Shown piece after piece: positions 50,958 to 59,228 of a DNA stretch of 64,000 nucleotides. Origin of the DNA: Adlercreutzia mucosicola DSM 19490 (GTDB lineage: Bacteria > Actinomycetota > Coriobacteriia > Coriobacteriales > Eggerthellaceae). The stretch's first letter is position 1. The number at the start of each line of letters is the position of its first letter. The stretch is taken from positions 210,374 to 274,373 of the forward strand of contig NZ_AUGK01000003.1 in the NCBI RefSeq assembly GCF_000422625.1. The letters run 5' to 3'. A program made the position numbers and the translations under genes. The notes under the pieces are model-generated. The model did no database searches. It saw only the letters and a list, made by a program, of their open reading frames with translations, and was not told the origin of the DNA.

Positions 50958-51884
50958 ATGTCCGACCAGGTAATTCCCACCGACGACATCCCAACCGAGG
51001 AGAAGAAGAAAAAGAAGAAAAAAGGCGGCTGCCTGTGGCGCATCGTGTTCTGGCTGGCCCTGCTGGTGTTCATCGGGTCGGTGGGCGTGCTGGGCTATAT
51101 CGCCTACACCTACTGGGAAGGCCAGAACCAATACGACGAGATCGCTTCGCGCGCCTTCCCCAACGAGCAGTCGAACACCTTGGCCGACATGGTGGTGGAT
51201 TGGGACGCCCTGCGCGCCATCAACCCCGAAGTGGTGGCCTGGGTCTATGTGCCCGATACCATGGTGAACTACCCGGTGGCTCACAAGCCCGGTGACAGCA
51301 AGTACTACTTGAAGCACAACTTCAGCGACTTCGAGGGCCTGAAGTACGGTGCCGAGTACGGCTGCATCATGTTATCCGGCGAGAATGCCGGCGACTTCTC
51401 CGATCAGGTGAACATCATCTACGGTCACCATCTGCGCAACGGATCGATGTTCGGTACCTTCGGCGACTTCTACGACAGCGCCATCTTCAACCAGCACCGC
51501 ACCATCTATCTGCTGACGCCGGCGGGCAACTACCGTCTGGAAACCTTCGCCGTGGAACACGTGCCCATGACCCACGGGTCCATCGCCACGCCGAATTACC
51601 CCACCGACCAGGAGTTCAACGATTTCAAGCAGTGGCTGGTGGACGAGTCGGTGGTCACGCCCGATCCGAACACCGATGCCGATGCCCTGGCGGCCATGAA
51701 GCTGTTCGGCTTCTGCACCTGCGACGGCGATGACAACACGTGGCGCTACATCACCTTTGCCGTGCCGGCCGAGTTCGTGCCTATCGAGTACGTGGGCACT
51801 GGCGACTATCACGGCAACAGCGAGGTGGCCGGCGACGACATCAATGCCGTTCAGGATACCACCCAAGACCGTATCAACGACTAA
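50958..51884 (+). CDS. srtB: Class B sortase
   Basis: A 308-residue membrane-anchored transpeptidase. A lysine-rich cytoplasmic start (KKKKKKKGG) precedes one transmembrane helix (~26-50). The sortase fold begins around VVAWVYVPDTMVNYPVAHK. Catalytic residues are His in YGHHLRNGSMFG, Cys in FCTCDGDDN and Arg in TWRYITF. Class B sortases attach a small set of proteins to the cell wall, often haem- or substrate-binding ones; no sorting-signal protein is adjacent. ATG 50958 has a weak GGGGG RBS in the terminator tail, so it may have its own promoter inside the preceding gene. Confidence 0.93.
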   Translation: MSDQVIPTDDIPTEEKKKKKKKGGCLWRIVFWLALLVFIGSVGVLGYIAYTYWEGQNQYDEIASRAFPNEQSNTLADMVVDWDALRAINPEVVAWVYVPDTMVNYPVAHKPGDSKYYLKHNFSDFEGLKYGAEYGCIMLSGENAGDFSDQVNIIYGHHLRNGSMFGTFGDFYDSAIFNQHRTIYLLTPAGNYRLETFAVEHVPMTHGSIATPNYPTDQEFNDFKQWLVDESVVTPDPNTDADALAAMKLFGFCTCDGDDNTWRYITFAVPAEFVPIEYVGTGDYHGNSEVAGDDINAVQDTTQDRIND

Positions 51885-51968
51885 TGTCCCGCCCGTGGCT
51901 TCGTCCGCGGGCGGCCCGCCGCATTCCCTATACTATGAGCCAGCGGATCATTCTTGGAAAGGAACCCC

Positions 51969-53045
51969 ATGGAAAACCAGAACAGCGTGACCTATGCCGA
52001 GGCCGGCGTCGATATCGTCGAGGGTGCCCGGGCTGTGGACGCCATCAAGGACACGGTGCATTCCACTTACCGTCCCGAAGTGGTGGGCGACATCGGCGGG
52101 TTCGGCGGCCTGTTCTCCATCGCCGCGGCCAAGGCCATGGACGATCCGCTGCTGGTGTCCGGCACCGACGGCGTGGGCACGAAGCTGAAGGTGGCCCAGC
52201 GCTTGGGCGTGCATGACACGGTGGGCATCGATTTGGTGGCCATGTGCGTGAACGACATCCTGGCCACAGGTGCCGAGCCGCTGTTCTTCCTCGATTACGT
52301 GGCCGTGGGCAAGCTGGACTCCGAGGCCATGGCCAAGATCGTCGGCGGTATCGGCGAGGGCTGTCGCCAGGCCGGCTGCGCGCTCATCGGCGGCGAGATG
52401 GCCGAGCACCCCGGCGTGATGGATCCCGACGATTACGACCTGTCCGGCTTCTGCGTGGGCGTGGTGGATCGCCCGCGCATGCTCGATCCCGAGAGCGTGC
52501 GCGAGGGCGACGTGCTCATCGGCCTGGCCTCCTCGGGCCTGCACTCCAACGGCTATTCTCTGGCCCGCAAGGTGTGCGTGGAGGGCCGCAGCGAAGAGGC
52601 GCTGCGCGAGGCCCGCGAGGACTTGGCCGGCCAGAGCATCCTGGAGGCCCTGCTCACCCCTACGCGCATCTACGTGAAGCCGGTGCGCGCCGTCATGGAC
52701 GCGGTGCCCGGTGGCATCCGTGCGCTCGCCCACATCACCGGCGGCGGCATTACCGAGAATCTGAACCGCGCCCTGCCCGCCACGGTGGACGCCGAGGTTG
52801 ACCTGGGCACGTGGCCTCTTCCGCCTGTGGTGCGCTTCGCCTGCGAGGCGGCGAACCTGTCTGAGGCCGAGGCCCTGAAGACCTTCAACATGGGTCTGGG
52901 CCTCGTACTCATCGTGGACCCCGATAAGGCCGAGGCTGTGGAGGCCGCCCTGGTCGAGGCCGGCGAGCAGACCTTCCGCGTCGGCCGTATCGTTGCCGGT
53001 TCCGGCGAGGTGCGGTACGCCAACGTTGGCGGTCTGTTCGCGTAG
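51969..53045 (+). CDS. purM: Phosphoribosylformylglycinamidine cyclo-ligase (AIR synthetase)
   Basis: A 358-residue enzyme of purine synthesis (FGAM plus ATP to AIR). Start ATG 51969 with AAAGGAAC upstream; a -10 (TATACT, 51929-51934) precedes it. Motifs: SVTYAEAGVDIVEG at the N-terminus, SGTDGVGTKLKVA (~63-75), DLVAMCVNDILATGAEPLFF (~90), GGEMAEHPGVM and GLHSNGYSLAR. Intact and normal in length. purN follows after 33 bases, so the two form an operon; purF, purL and others are not here. Confidence 0.98.
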   Translation: MENQNSVTYAEAGVDIVEGARAVDAIKDTVHSTYRPEVVGDIGGFGGLFSIAAAKAMDDPLLVSGTDGVGTKLKVAQRLGVHDTVGIDLVAMCVNDILATGAEPLFFLDYVAVGKLDSEAMAKIVGGIGEGCRQAGCALIGGEMAEHPGVMDPDDYDLSGFCVGVVDRPRMLDPESVREGDVLIGLASSGLHSNGYSLARKVCVEGRSEEALREAREDLAGQSILEALLTPTRIYVKPVRAVMDAVPGGIRALAHITGGGITENLNRALPATVDAEVDLGTWPLPPVVRFACEAANLSEAEALKTFNMGLGLVLIVDPDKAEAVEAALVEAGEQTFRVGRIVAGSGEVRYANVGGLFA

Positions 53046-53078
53046 GCCCGTGCGTTCAAGCCAGAAGAAGGGACAGAA

Positions 53079-53696
53079 GTGACTGACAAGCTGAAGATCG
53101 GCGTGCTGCTCAGTGGCAGCGGTACCAACTTGCAGGCCATTATCGACGCCGTTGCCCAGGAGGGGCTGCCCGTGGAGATCGTGCACGTGCTTTCCTCGCG
53201 CCCCGATGCCTACGGCATCGAGCGCGCCCGAACCGCGGGCATTCCCGTGACGGTGTTCGACCGCACCGTGTACGAGGACCGCGAGGCTGCCGACGCCCGC
53301 ATTGCCGCCATCATGGCCGAGGCCGGTGCCGAGTACCTGGTCATGGCCGGTTACATGCGCAAGCTCACTCCCGTGGTGCTGGACGCCTTCCCCGATCGGG
53401 TGTTGAACCTGCACCCGGCTCTGCTGCCCTCCTTCAAGGGTGCGCACGCCATTCAGGATGCGTGGGATGCCGGCGTGAAGGTGACCGGTGTGACGGTGCA
53501 CCTGGCCAACGAGGACTACGACAAGGGGCCCATCGTGGCCCAGCGGGCCGTGTCCGTGCTGCCCGGGGATGACGTCGATGCCCTGGAGGCGCGCATCCAT
53601 GAAGTGGAGCACGAGATTTACCCCACTGTGTTGCGGGCCATCGCCGAGGGGCGCATGACCATGGACGGGCAGCGCATCGTTCGCATTAGCGAGTAG
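53079..53696 (+). CDS. purN: Phosphoribosylglycinamide formyltransferase (GART)
   Basis: A 205-residue enzyme transferring a formyl group from 10-formyl-THF to GAR. Start is GTG 53079 with AAGGGA upstream. GVLLSGSGTNLQAIID is the nucleotide-binding loop; the catalytic Asn-His-Asp set is in RVLNLHPALLPSFKGAHA (NxH) and the downstream D of HEVEHEIYP region. Translationally close to purM. A 149-bp palindromic repeat follows the stop. Confidence 0.97.
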   Translation: MTDKLKIGVLLSGSGTNLQAIIDAVAQEGLPVEIVHVLSSRPDAYGIERARTAGIPVTVFDRTVYEDREAADARIAAIMAEAGAEYLVMAGYMRKLTPVVLDAFPDRVLNLHPALLPSFKGAHAIQDAWDAGVKVTGVTVHLANEDYDKGPIVAQRAVSVLPGDDVDALEARIHEVEHEIYPTVLRAIAEGRMTMDGQRIVRISE

Positions 53697-53734
53697 GCTG
53701 CTGGCGCCTTTGCGGGAGCACTTTTCGAAAAAGT

Positions 53735-53883
53735 GGACAAAATGGCCTCGAGTGAGCTGCTGCCAGCCCGTTTCGGCCTCGCAATCGGGCCAAAACGGGC
53801 TGACGCGCTTTGTGCAAGCCTAAAAAAGACGCTGCGACGGCCCTAACAGGGGGCCAAGGAGCGCACTCGACGCCATTTTGTCC
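53735..53883. repeat. 149-bp inverted-repeat element downstream of purN
   Basis: GGACAAAATGGCCTCGAGTG (53735-53754) and CACTCGACGCCATTTTGTCC (53864-53883) are inverted with one mismatch. Inside lies a second stem, AGCCCGTTT...AAACGGGCT (~53767-53802). There is no coding capacity. The size and nested symmetry resemble the 119-bp element at 8.7 kb, but the sequences are unrelated. Confidence 0.75.
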
Positions 53884-53921
53884 AGAAAATCCCAATGTAC
53901 TCTCACTGAAGGGAGAGCTTA

Positions 53922-54914
53922 ATGAAGCGCGAAACTCTTGAAGCGGTTGTCGCCGATTTGCGGGCCGGGAGGGTGCCCACGCTGACTCCTGAGGACCTGC
54001 CCGCGTTCTCCGAGGCGGCCACCGCGGGCGACCCCCATATCGGCCCCGAAACTCTGGCGGCTATCACAGCCACATTGACCGAGGCGGATATTCCCACGTT
54101 CGAGCGGGCGCTGCGAGCCTTAGACGAGGAGGACTTGGCCTGGCTCGGCTTCAAGGTGGTTTACGACCCGGCCGCGGCGGTCGGCAACGTAGATAACGAG
54201 GTGACGAAGAAGTACGGCAAGGAAGGCTCTGCCGACGGCGAACCGCTTGTGTTCTTCTGCAACGATGCCAAGGAGATCGTGGCGTCGCGGCCCCTGTCGC
54301 CGCGCGACGTGTTCCAGGCCAAGGACGTCACCCGCGGCCCCTCTATGCACAACGATCAGTTCGACGGCCTTACCTGGGTGAGCGAGCCTTTGTTTGGGAG
54401 GGTGCGCGTGTGGCTTTTGGGCGCGTCGGATGCGGCTGTGGAAGTGGCGGCCCTGGCCGATCATGTGGGCTTCCACGTGATTGCCGTCGACTACGACGAG
54501 GCGTTCCTGAACGCCGAGCGGTTCCCCGCAGCCGAGCGCATCCTGCTGCATGGCGGCACCTTCGACGAGCTGGCGAATATGCCGGCGCGGCCCGACGACT
54601 ACGTGTGCGTGCTCACCCGTGGCCACATGTTCGATCCCGAGGGTTGCATCTGGGCGTTGCAGAACGGCGTGCACTATGTGGGCATGATGGGCTGCGCCGG
54701 GAAGAACGCCACGGTGCACGACCTGGTGCTGGCCGCGGGCGTTGCCGAGGCCGACTGGGAGCGCGTCAAGCGGCCCATTGGCCTGAAGTTCGGCGCGAAG
54801 ACCCCGGCCGAGTTGGCCATCGCCATCGTGGCCGAGCTCGTGGATGTGCGCTACCGTGAGCGCTACAGCGAGACGGCGCGCGAGCGCCACGAAAAGAGCC
54901 TGGGACGCGCGTAA
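53922..54914 (+). CDS. XdhC-family protein
   Basis: A 330-residue protein starting at ATG 53922 (RBS AAGGGAGAG). The C-terminal ~160 residues form the XdhC Rossmann domain: VWLLGASDAAVEVAALADHV, VLTRGHMFDPEGCIWAL, VGMMGCAGKNATVH, RPIGLKFGAKTPAELAIAIV. XdhC proteins insert or sulfurate the molybdenum cofactor in xanthine-dehydrogenase-type hydroxylases. The N-terminal ~170 residues are not recognised, and include a helical segment (TLEAVVADLRAGRVPTLTPE). No molybdoenzyme gene lies in the window, so its client must be elsewhere. Confidence 0.88.
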   Translation: MKRETLEAVVADLRAGRVPTLTPEDLPAFSEAATAGDPHIGPETLAAITATLTEADIPTFERALRALDEEDLAWLGFKVVYDPAAAVGNVDNEVTKKYGKEGSADGEPLVFFCNDAKEIVASRPLSPRDVFQAKDVTRGPSMHNDQFDGLTWVSEPLFGRVRVWLLGASDAAVEVAALADHVGFHVIAVDYDEAFLNAERFPAAERILLHGGTFDELANMPARPDDYVCVLTRGHMFDPEGCIWALQNGVHYVGMMGCAGKNATVHDLVLAAGVAEADWERVKRPIGLKFGAKTPAELAIAIVAELVDVRYRERYSETARERHEKSLGRA

Positions 54915-54946
54915 CAACGAGCGCTTCTGTGGCAATTTGCGGACAG

Positions 54947-54981
54947 CGGCCGCCTCGCCGTCAGGTGGGGCGGCCGTTTTG
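54947..54981 (+). terminator. Terminator of the XdhC gene
   Basis: CGGCCGCC pairs with GGCGGCCG (54947-54954/54969-54976), followed by TTTTG. Confidence 0.9.
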
Positions 54982-54996
54982 TGCCATAATGCTCGG

Positions 54997-55190
54997 GTCA
55001 ATGGCTCATCGGGCCGCGGAAGCGGTGCGGGCGGTTCGGGCGGCAGGGTGCCGTGCCGAGGCCGCTTTTGCCTTGGGGAATGTGGGTGCGAATCCCGCGC
55101 TATGCCAGTAACCGTAAGGTGCTCGGGCGATCGTCGCGCAGGCGGTGGCCGGTCGGGCCGAAGTCGGAATACCAAGCCGAGAGGCACGAG
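54997..55190 (+). ncRNA. Cobalamin riboswitch
   Basis: The leader contains GGGGAATGTGGGTGCGAATC (55076-55095) continuing CCGCGC, then TATGCCAGTAACCGTAAGG, a close match to the conserved B12-box core (GGGAA...GGTGxGAATCC...CCxGTAACC). Near the 3' end AAGTCGGAATACCAAGCC matches the GAAGCCGGAAGACC closing element. CATAAT (54985-54990) is a plausible -10. It stands before a DUF4430 plus ECF operon, the expected cobalamin target. Confidence 0.85.
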
Positions 55191-55213
55191 CCCTGGAGAG
55201 AAAGGTTTGCCTC
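55181..55213 (+). promoter_or_regulatory. Expression-platform hairpin enclosing the RBS
   Basis: GAGGCA (55181-55186) pairs with TGCCTC (55208-55213) immediately before ATG 55214. The loop holds GGAGAGAAAGG, the Shine-Dalgarno sequence. This layout suggests translational rather than transcriptional control by the riboswitch. Confidence 0.55.
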
Positions 55214-55681
55214 ATGTATCAGTATGCCCCTATCTTGAAATCGAAGAAGCTGTTGGGTTTGGCGTGTGCCTGCGCCCTGGCCGCCGTGCTGGCCCTGACC
55301 GGCTGCGCGGCGGGGGATGGCGCCGACGCCGGCGCCAGCGGCGCCGCTGGCGGTGCCTCGAACGCTGCGACGCAGGGCGAGGCCTCGGTGACCGTGTCGG
55401 TGACCATGCCGGAAGGCGCCGACGCCGAGTCCCAGAGCGCTGAGGTGTCCATCCCCGCCGACGGCACCGTCTACGACGCGCTGGTGGCCACGGGCTGGGC
55501 CGTCGAGGCCGCCGATAGCGATTACGGCAAGTACGTCACGGCCATCAATGGCGTGGCCAATGGGTCCCAAGGGGATATGAGCGGCTGGGTGTTCACCGTT
55601 AATGGCGAAGAGGTCATGGAGGGCTGCAGCACCTGCACGCTGGCCGCGGGCGACACCGTGGAGTGGGCGTTCTTCGTCTAG
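55214..55681 (+). CDS. DUF4430-domain lipoprotein, probable cobalamin-binding
   Basis: A 155-residue secreted lipoprotein. The signal peptide ends in LALTGCAAG (lipobox, Cys ~35). A Gly/Ala linker follows. The DUF4430 domain (~60-155) has SIPADGTVYDALVATGW, YVTAINGVANGSQGDMSGWV and EVMEGCSTCTLAAGDTVEWA. DUF4430 resembles the intrinsic-factor/transcobalamin beta domain, and such proteins are common beside ECF vitamin transporters. First gene of the riboswitch-controlled operon; it probably captures B12 outside the membrane. Confidence 0.88.
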   Translation: MYQYAPILKSKKLLGLACACALAAVLALTGCAAGDGADAGASGAAGGASNAATQGEASVTVSVTMPEGADAESQSAEVSIPADGTVYDALVATGWAVEAADSDYGKYVTAINGVANGSQGDMSGWVFTVNGEEVMEGCSTCTLAAGDTVEWAFFV

Positions 55682-55790
55682 GTCGCCTTCGGGCGCGAGC
55701 GGCACGGGGCGGCCGCGGCGGCACGGCGCAAACGCTCCGCCGTCGCGATGCTGAGCCGCCGCTTGCGCCCATTCTGGTAGAGGACTCGCT

Positions 55791-56702
55791 GTGGAATCTC
55801 CCTCGAACAACTTTCTTGCACTGCTTCATCCAGCTGTGACATTGGGGTTCTTTGCATGTGCTCTGGGGCTGACGGTGCTGGTGGCGGCTCCGGCCTTCGT
55901 CGCGCTGTCGTTCGGGGCGGCGGCGTGCTGCCTGATCACGGTGCGCGGCCGTCGGGCCTGGGGGCTCATCGGGGGGCTTGTGCCGCTCGTGGTGCTGGTG
56001 GCGGCGATGAACCCGCTGTTCAATACAGAGGGCGCGACGGTGCTGTTCGCCTACGGTGACGGGCGTCCCTATACCGCCGAGGCCCTGATCCTAGGGATCG
56101 CGATGGGCGCGACGCTGGCCGCGGCACTTCTGTGGTTCGCCTCGCTGAACGCGGCGCTGACGAGCGATAAGGCGACCTTTCTGTTTGGCTCGGCCGCTCC
56201 GGCACTGACCACGGTGCTGACGTTGGTGATGCGCCTGGTGCCCGGCTATGGCCGTCGCGCCACGGAGGTCTTTCGCGCGCGGCGGGCCCTGGGTCGCGAT
56301 GCGGGCGAGCCGGAGTCGCTGGCGGAGAAGGTGCGCGCCGGCGCTACGGTGCTGGGGGCGCTGACGGGCTGGGCGCTGGATCATGGGGTGGTCACGGCCG
56401 ATTCCATGGCCGCGCGCGGTTTCGGCTCGGGCAAGCGCACGAGCTACAGGAGCTACCGTTTCACGGGCCGCGATGGCGCGGTTGTGGCGGTGGCCGTCGT
56501 GCTGTTGATGGCGATAGGGGCGGGGGTGCTCGCCGGCGCGGTGCCGCTGGGCTACGTCCCTGCGGACGCTATCGCCGCCGGTGTCGCCCCGTCGCCCCTG
56601 GCGGTGGGCGTCCTGGTGGCGTACGGGGCGTTTCTGCTGTTGCCCGCGGCTCTGAATCTCGGTGGGGAGGTGCGATGGCGTTGCTCGCTTTCGAACATCT
56701 GA
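55791..56702 (+). CDS. ecfT: ECF transporter transmembrane T component
   Basis: A 303-residue membrane protein starting at GTG 55791 (RBS AGAGGA). Five to six helices. EcfT coupling features are RRATEVFRARRALGRD (~160-175) and the Ala-Arg-Gly motif in SMAARGFGSGKRTSY (~205-219), the helix that contacts the ATPases. The C-terminal end overlaps the ecfA start by 28 bases. The operon order T-A-S behind DUF4430 supports a dedicated vitamin transporter rather than a shared group II module. Confidence 0.9.
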   Translation: MESPSNNFLALLHPAVTLGFFACALGLTVLVAAPAFVALSFGAAACCLITVRGRRAWGLIGGLVPLVVLVAAMNPLFNTEGATVLFAYGDGRPYTAEALILGIAMGATLAAALLWFASLNAALTSDKATFLFGSAAPALTTVLTLVMRLVPGYGRRATEVFRARRALGRDAGEPESLAEKVRAGATVLGALTGWALDHGVVTADSMAARGFGSGKRTSYRSYRFTGRDGAVVAVAVVLLMAIGAGVLAGAVPLGYVPADAIAAGVAPSPLAVGVLVAYGAFLLLPAALNLGGEVRWRCSLSNI

Positions 56703-58372
56703 CCTTCACCTATGCGGGAGCCCCGTCGCCGGCGCTGTGCGATGTGGGCCTGGTCGTGGAACCGGGGGAGTACGTCGTGCTGGCTGGCCTGTCGGGCTGC
56801 GGCAAGACCACGCTGCTGCGCCAGTTGAAGCCGGCTTTGGCGCCGGCGGGGGAGCGGAGCGGGCGAGTATTGGTGAACGGCACCGAGGTTGACGCGCTGC
56901 CCTTGCGCGAGCAGGCGCGGGCCGTCGGCTTCGTGCTGCAGGACCCCGACGACCAGATCGTCTGCGATACCGTTTTGGCCGAGCTGGCCTTTGGGCTGGA
57001 GAACATCGGCTGCGACCGAGATGCCATGGGTCTGCGGGTGGCTGAGGCCGTCAACTTCTTCGGCATGCAGGAATGGCTGCACCGGTCCACAGCGTCGCTG
57101 TCGGGCGGCCAGAAGCAGCTGCTGAACCTGGCGGCCGTGATGGCCTTGGAACCTGCGGTGCTCGTGCTGGACGAGCCCACGAGTCAGCTGGATCCCGTGG
57201 CAGCTCGCAGCTTCCTTGCCCTGGTGCGCCGCATCAACCGTGAGCTGGGGGTCACGGTGGTGATGGCCGAGCATCACCTGGAAGAGGTGCTGGCCGATGC
57301 CGACCGTCTCGCGGTGATGGAGGGCGGCCGCATCGTGGCCGACGGCGCCCCCCGAGTTGTGGGCGCGCGGCTGTGCGCCGAGCGGCACCCCCTTGGGCCG
57401 GCGCTGCCGGTCGCCCTGCAAGCCTGCGAGGGCCTGCGCCTCGTTGCGCCTCGTGGCATGGCTTCGGCCGATCTGCTTCCCCTGACGGTGCGCGAAGGAC
57501 GCCTCTGGCTTCAGCGGCAACTGCCGGCGGATCCGGGGTCGCTGGTTGCGCCCGGCCCCGTGCCCGAACGCGCTTCGCAACCTGCCGATACCGACGTGCC
57601 GCCGGCTCTTGCCCTGCGCGACGTTCGCTTCCGCTACGACCGCAACGCCCCGGATGTGCTGCGGGACTTGTCGCTCACGGTGCCGACCGGTTCGCTGTTT
57701 GCCCTGGTAGGAGGCAACGGATCGGGAAAGTCCACGGTGCTGAAAGCCGCATGCGGCCTGGTGCGGCCCTATCGGGGCAGCGTGTCGCTGTTCGGGCGGA
57801 AGAGGGGGCGTCGCGCCGCGGACGCCGCCACAACGGGCGTGGCCCTGTTGCCCCAAGACCCCACCCTGTTGTTTGCCCGCGGCACCGTGGGAGCCGAGCT
57901 GGCCGAGATGGGGGCCGACGACGCGGCCGTGACGGCCATGGCGGAGCAATGCCGTATCGGCGGCCTGCTCGGGTCCCATCCCCTCGATCTGTCGGGAGGC
58001 CAGCGCCAGCAAGTGGCCCTGGCCAAGCTACTGCTGACTGACCCGCGTCTGCTGCTGTTGGATGAGCCCACCAAGGGCCTGGATGTGGCCGCCAAGGCTG
58101 CCCTGGCTACCCAGCTGACCGCCCTTGCGGCGCGCGGCGTCACTGTGCTGCTGGTCTCCCACGACCTGGAGTTCTGCGCGCGCTTCGCCGATGCCGTGGC
58201 CCTGCTCTTCGATGGCGCCGTGGTCAGCCACGGCGCCCCGCGCAGGTTCTTCGCTGGGGCGCGCTTCTACACCACAGCGGCCAATCGCATGGCCCGTGAC
58301 CGCATTCCCGAGGCCCTCACTCCCGAGGACATCGTGGCCTGCTGCCGGGAAGAGGCCGCCCATGGAGCCTAG
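56675..58372 (+). CDS. ecfA: Fused EcfA-EcfA' ATPase of the ECF transporter
   Basis: A 565-residue protein holding two ABC ATPases in one chain. Domain 1: Walker A GLSGCGKTTL (~38), signature SLSGGQKQLLNLA, Walker B VLVLDEPTSQLD, switch AEHH. Domain 2: Walker A GGNGSGKSTVL (~345), signature DLSGGQRQQVALA, Walker B LLLLDEPTKGLD, switch VSHD. A ~70-residue linker joins them. Both sites look complete. In most ECF systems the two ATPases are separate genes; fused forms occur in Actinobacteria. The stop overlaps the S-component start by eleven bases. Confidence 0.95.
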   Translation: MALLAFEHLTFTYAGAPSPALCDVGLVVEPGEYVVLAGLSGCGKTTLLRQLKPALAPAGERSGRVLVNGTEVDALPLREQARAVGFVLQDPDDQIVCDTVLAELAFGLENIGCDRDAMGLRVAEAVNFFGMQEWLHRSTASLSGGQKQLLNLAAVMALEPAVLVLDEPTSQLDPVAARSFLALVRRINRELGVTVVMAEHHLEEVLADADRLAVMEGGRIVADGAPRVVGARLCAERHPLGPALPVALQACEGLRLVAPRGMASADLLPLTVREGRLWLQRQLPADPGSLVAPGPVPERASQPADTDVPPALALRDVRFRYDRNAPDVLRDLSLTVPTGSLFALVGGNGSGKSTVLKAACGLVRPYRGSVSLFGRKRGRRAADAATTGVALLPQDPTLLFARGTVGAELAEMGADDAAVTAMAEQCRIGGLLGSHPLDLSGGQRQQVALAKLLLTDPRLLLLDEPTKGLDVAAKAALATQLTALAARGVTVLLVSHDLEFCARFADAVALLFDGAVVSHGAPRRFFAGARFYTTAANRMARDRIPEALTPEDIVACCREEAAHGA

Positions 58373-59228
58373 GAAACGAAACCGGCGGGGAAACCGCCCA
58401 GCTGCTCGCGAGGGCGCGCACCCCGTCGCTCCTTCGTCGGATCGCCCGACCCCCTCGCCCGCCGCTTTCGGCCGCCGTCTATCGCGTTGCGCTGCCCTCT
58501 TCGTGAACGTTGCGGCGGCCGTGCTGGCGGTGGCTCTGGTGGCGGCGGCCACGGTATGGGGCGTGAGCCCCTACCTTACGGCGGTGGGCCTGATCGCCCT
58601 GGGCCTGGTGCCCTTCTTCGCCTCCTTCGAGCGGCAGGGCCCCGCGGCGCGCGAGGTGGTGCTGCTGGCGGTGCTGGTCGCCTTGGCCGTGGCATCCCGG
58701 GCGGTTTTCGCCTTGGTGCCCCACTTCAAGCCCATGGCAGCCATCGTGATGATCGCGGGCATCGCCTTGGGGTCGCGCCGCGGATTTTTCGTGGGAGCCC
58801 TTGCGGCCCTGGCTTCCGGCTTTCTGTTCGGTCAAGGGCCCTGGACGCCCTGGCAAATGCTCGCCTTCGGCGCCGCGGGTCTGACGGCCGGTGCCCTGGC
58901 TGCGCGCGGGCTCATTCCCCGCGATCAGCTCAGCCTGCCTCGGCGCATCGCCCTGGCGGCAGGGGGCTTCCTGTTCGTGGTGCTGGTGCTGGGGCCCATC
59001 CTGGATACGAGCTCGCTGATGCTCATGATGGCGAAGATCACTCCGGCCAGCGCGGTGGCCATCTACCTGGCGGGCCTGCCTGTGAACCTTATCCACGGTG
59101 CGGCCACGGCCCTCACCTTGTTCTTTGCCGCCAATCCGCTGCTGAACCAGCTGGCCCGGGTCCGTCGCAAGTACGGCCTCAGGGCCCTTCCCGGCCCCGC
59201 CCGCTCCGACGGTCCCGTGAGCGATTAG
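58362..59228 (+). CDS. ECF transporter S component, probably cobalamin-specific
   Basis: A 288-residue membrane protein starting at ATG 58362, inside the end of ecfA. A long basic N-terminus (~1-40) precedes about seven hydrophobic segments. GIALGSRRGFFVGALAALAS and FLFGQGPWTPWQMLAFGAAG are typical of the S-component family that includes CbrT. Substrate assignment rests on the riboswitch and DUF4430 neighbour, not on the sequence alone. It ends convergently with the LuxR gene, sharing four bases. Confidence 0.85.
   Translation: MEPRKRNRRGNRPAAREGAHPVAPSSDRPTPSPAAFGRRLSRCAALFVNVAAAVLAVALVAAATVWGVSPYLTAVGLIALGLVPFFASFERQGPAAREVVLLAVLVALAVASRAVFALVPHFKPMAAIVMIAGIALGSRRGFFVGALAALASGFLFGQGPWTPWQMLAFGAAGLTAGALAARGLIPRDQLSLPRRIALAAGGFLFVVLVLGPILDTSSLMLMMAKITPASAVAIYLAGLPVNLIHGAATALTLFFAANPLLNQLARVRRKYGLRALPGPARSDGPVSD

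Noticed and set aside
55076-55105. GGTGCGAATCCC resembles a tRNA T-arm
   Set aside because: No acceptor stem, anticodon arm or CCA context can be built around it; the surrounding conserved blocks fit a cobalamin riboswitch.
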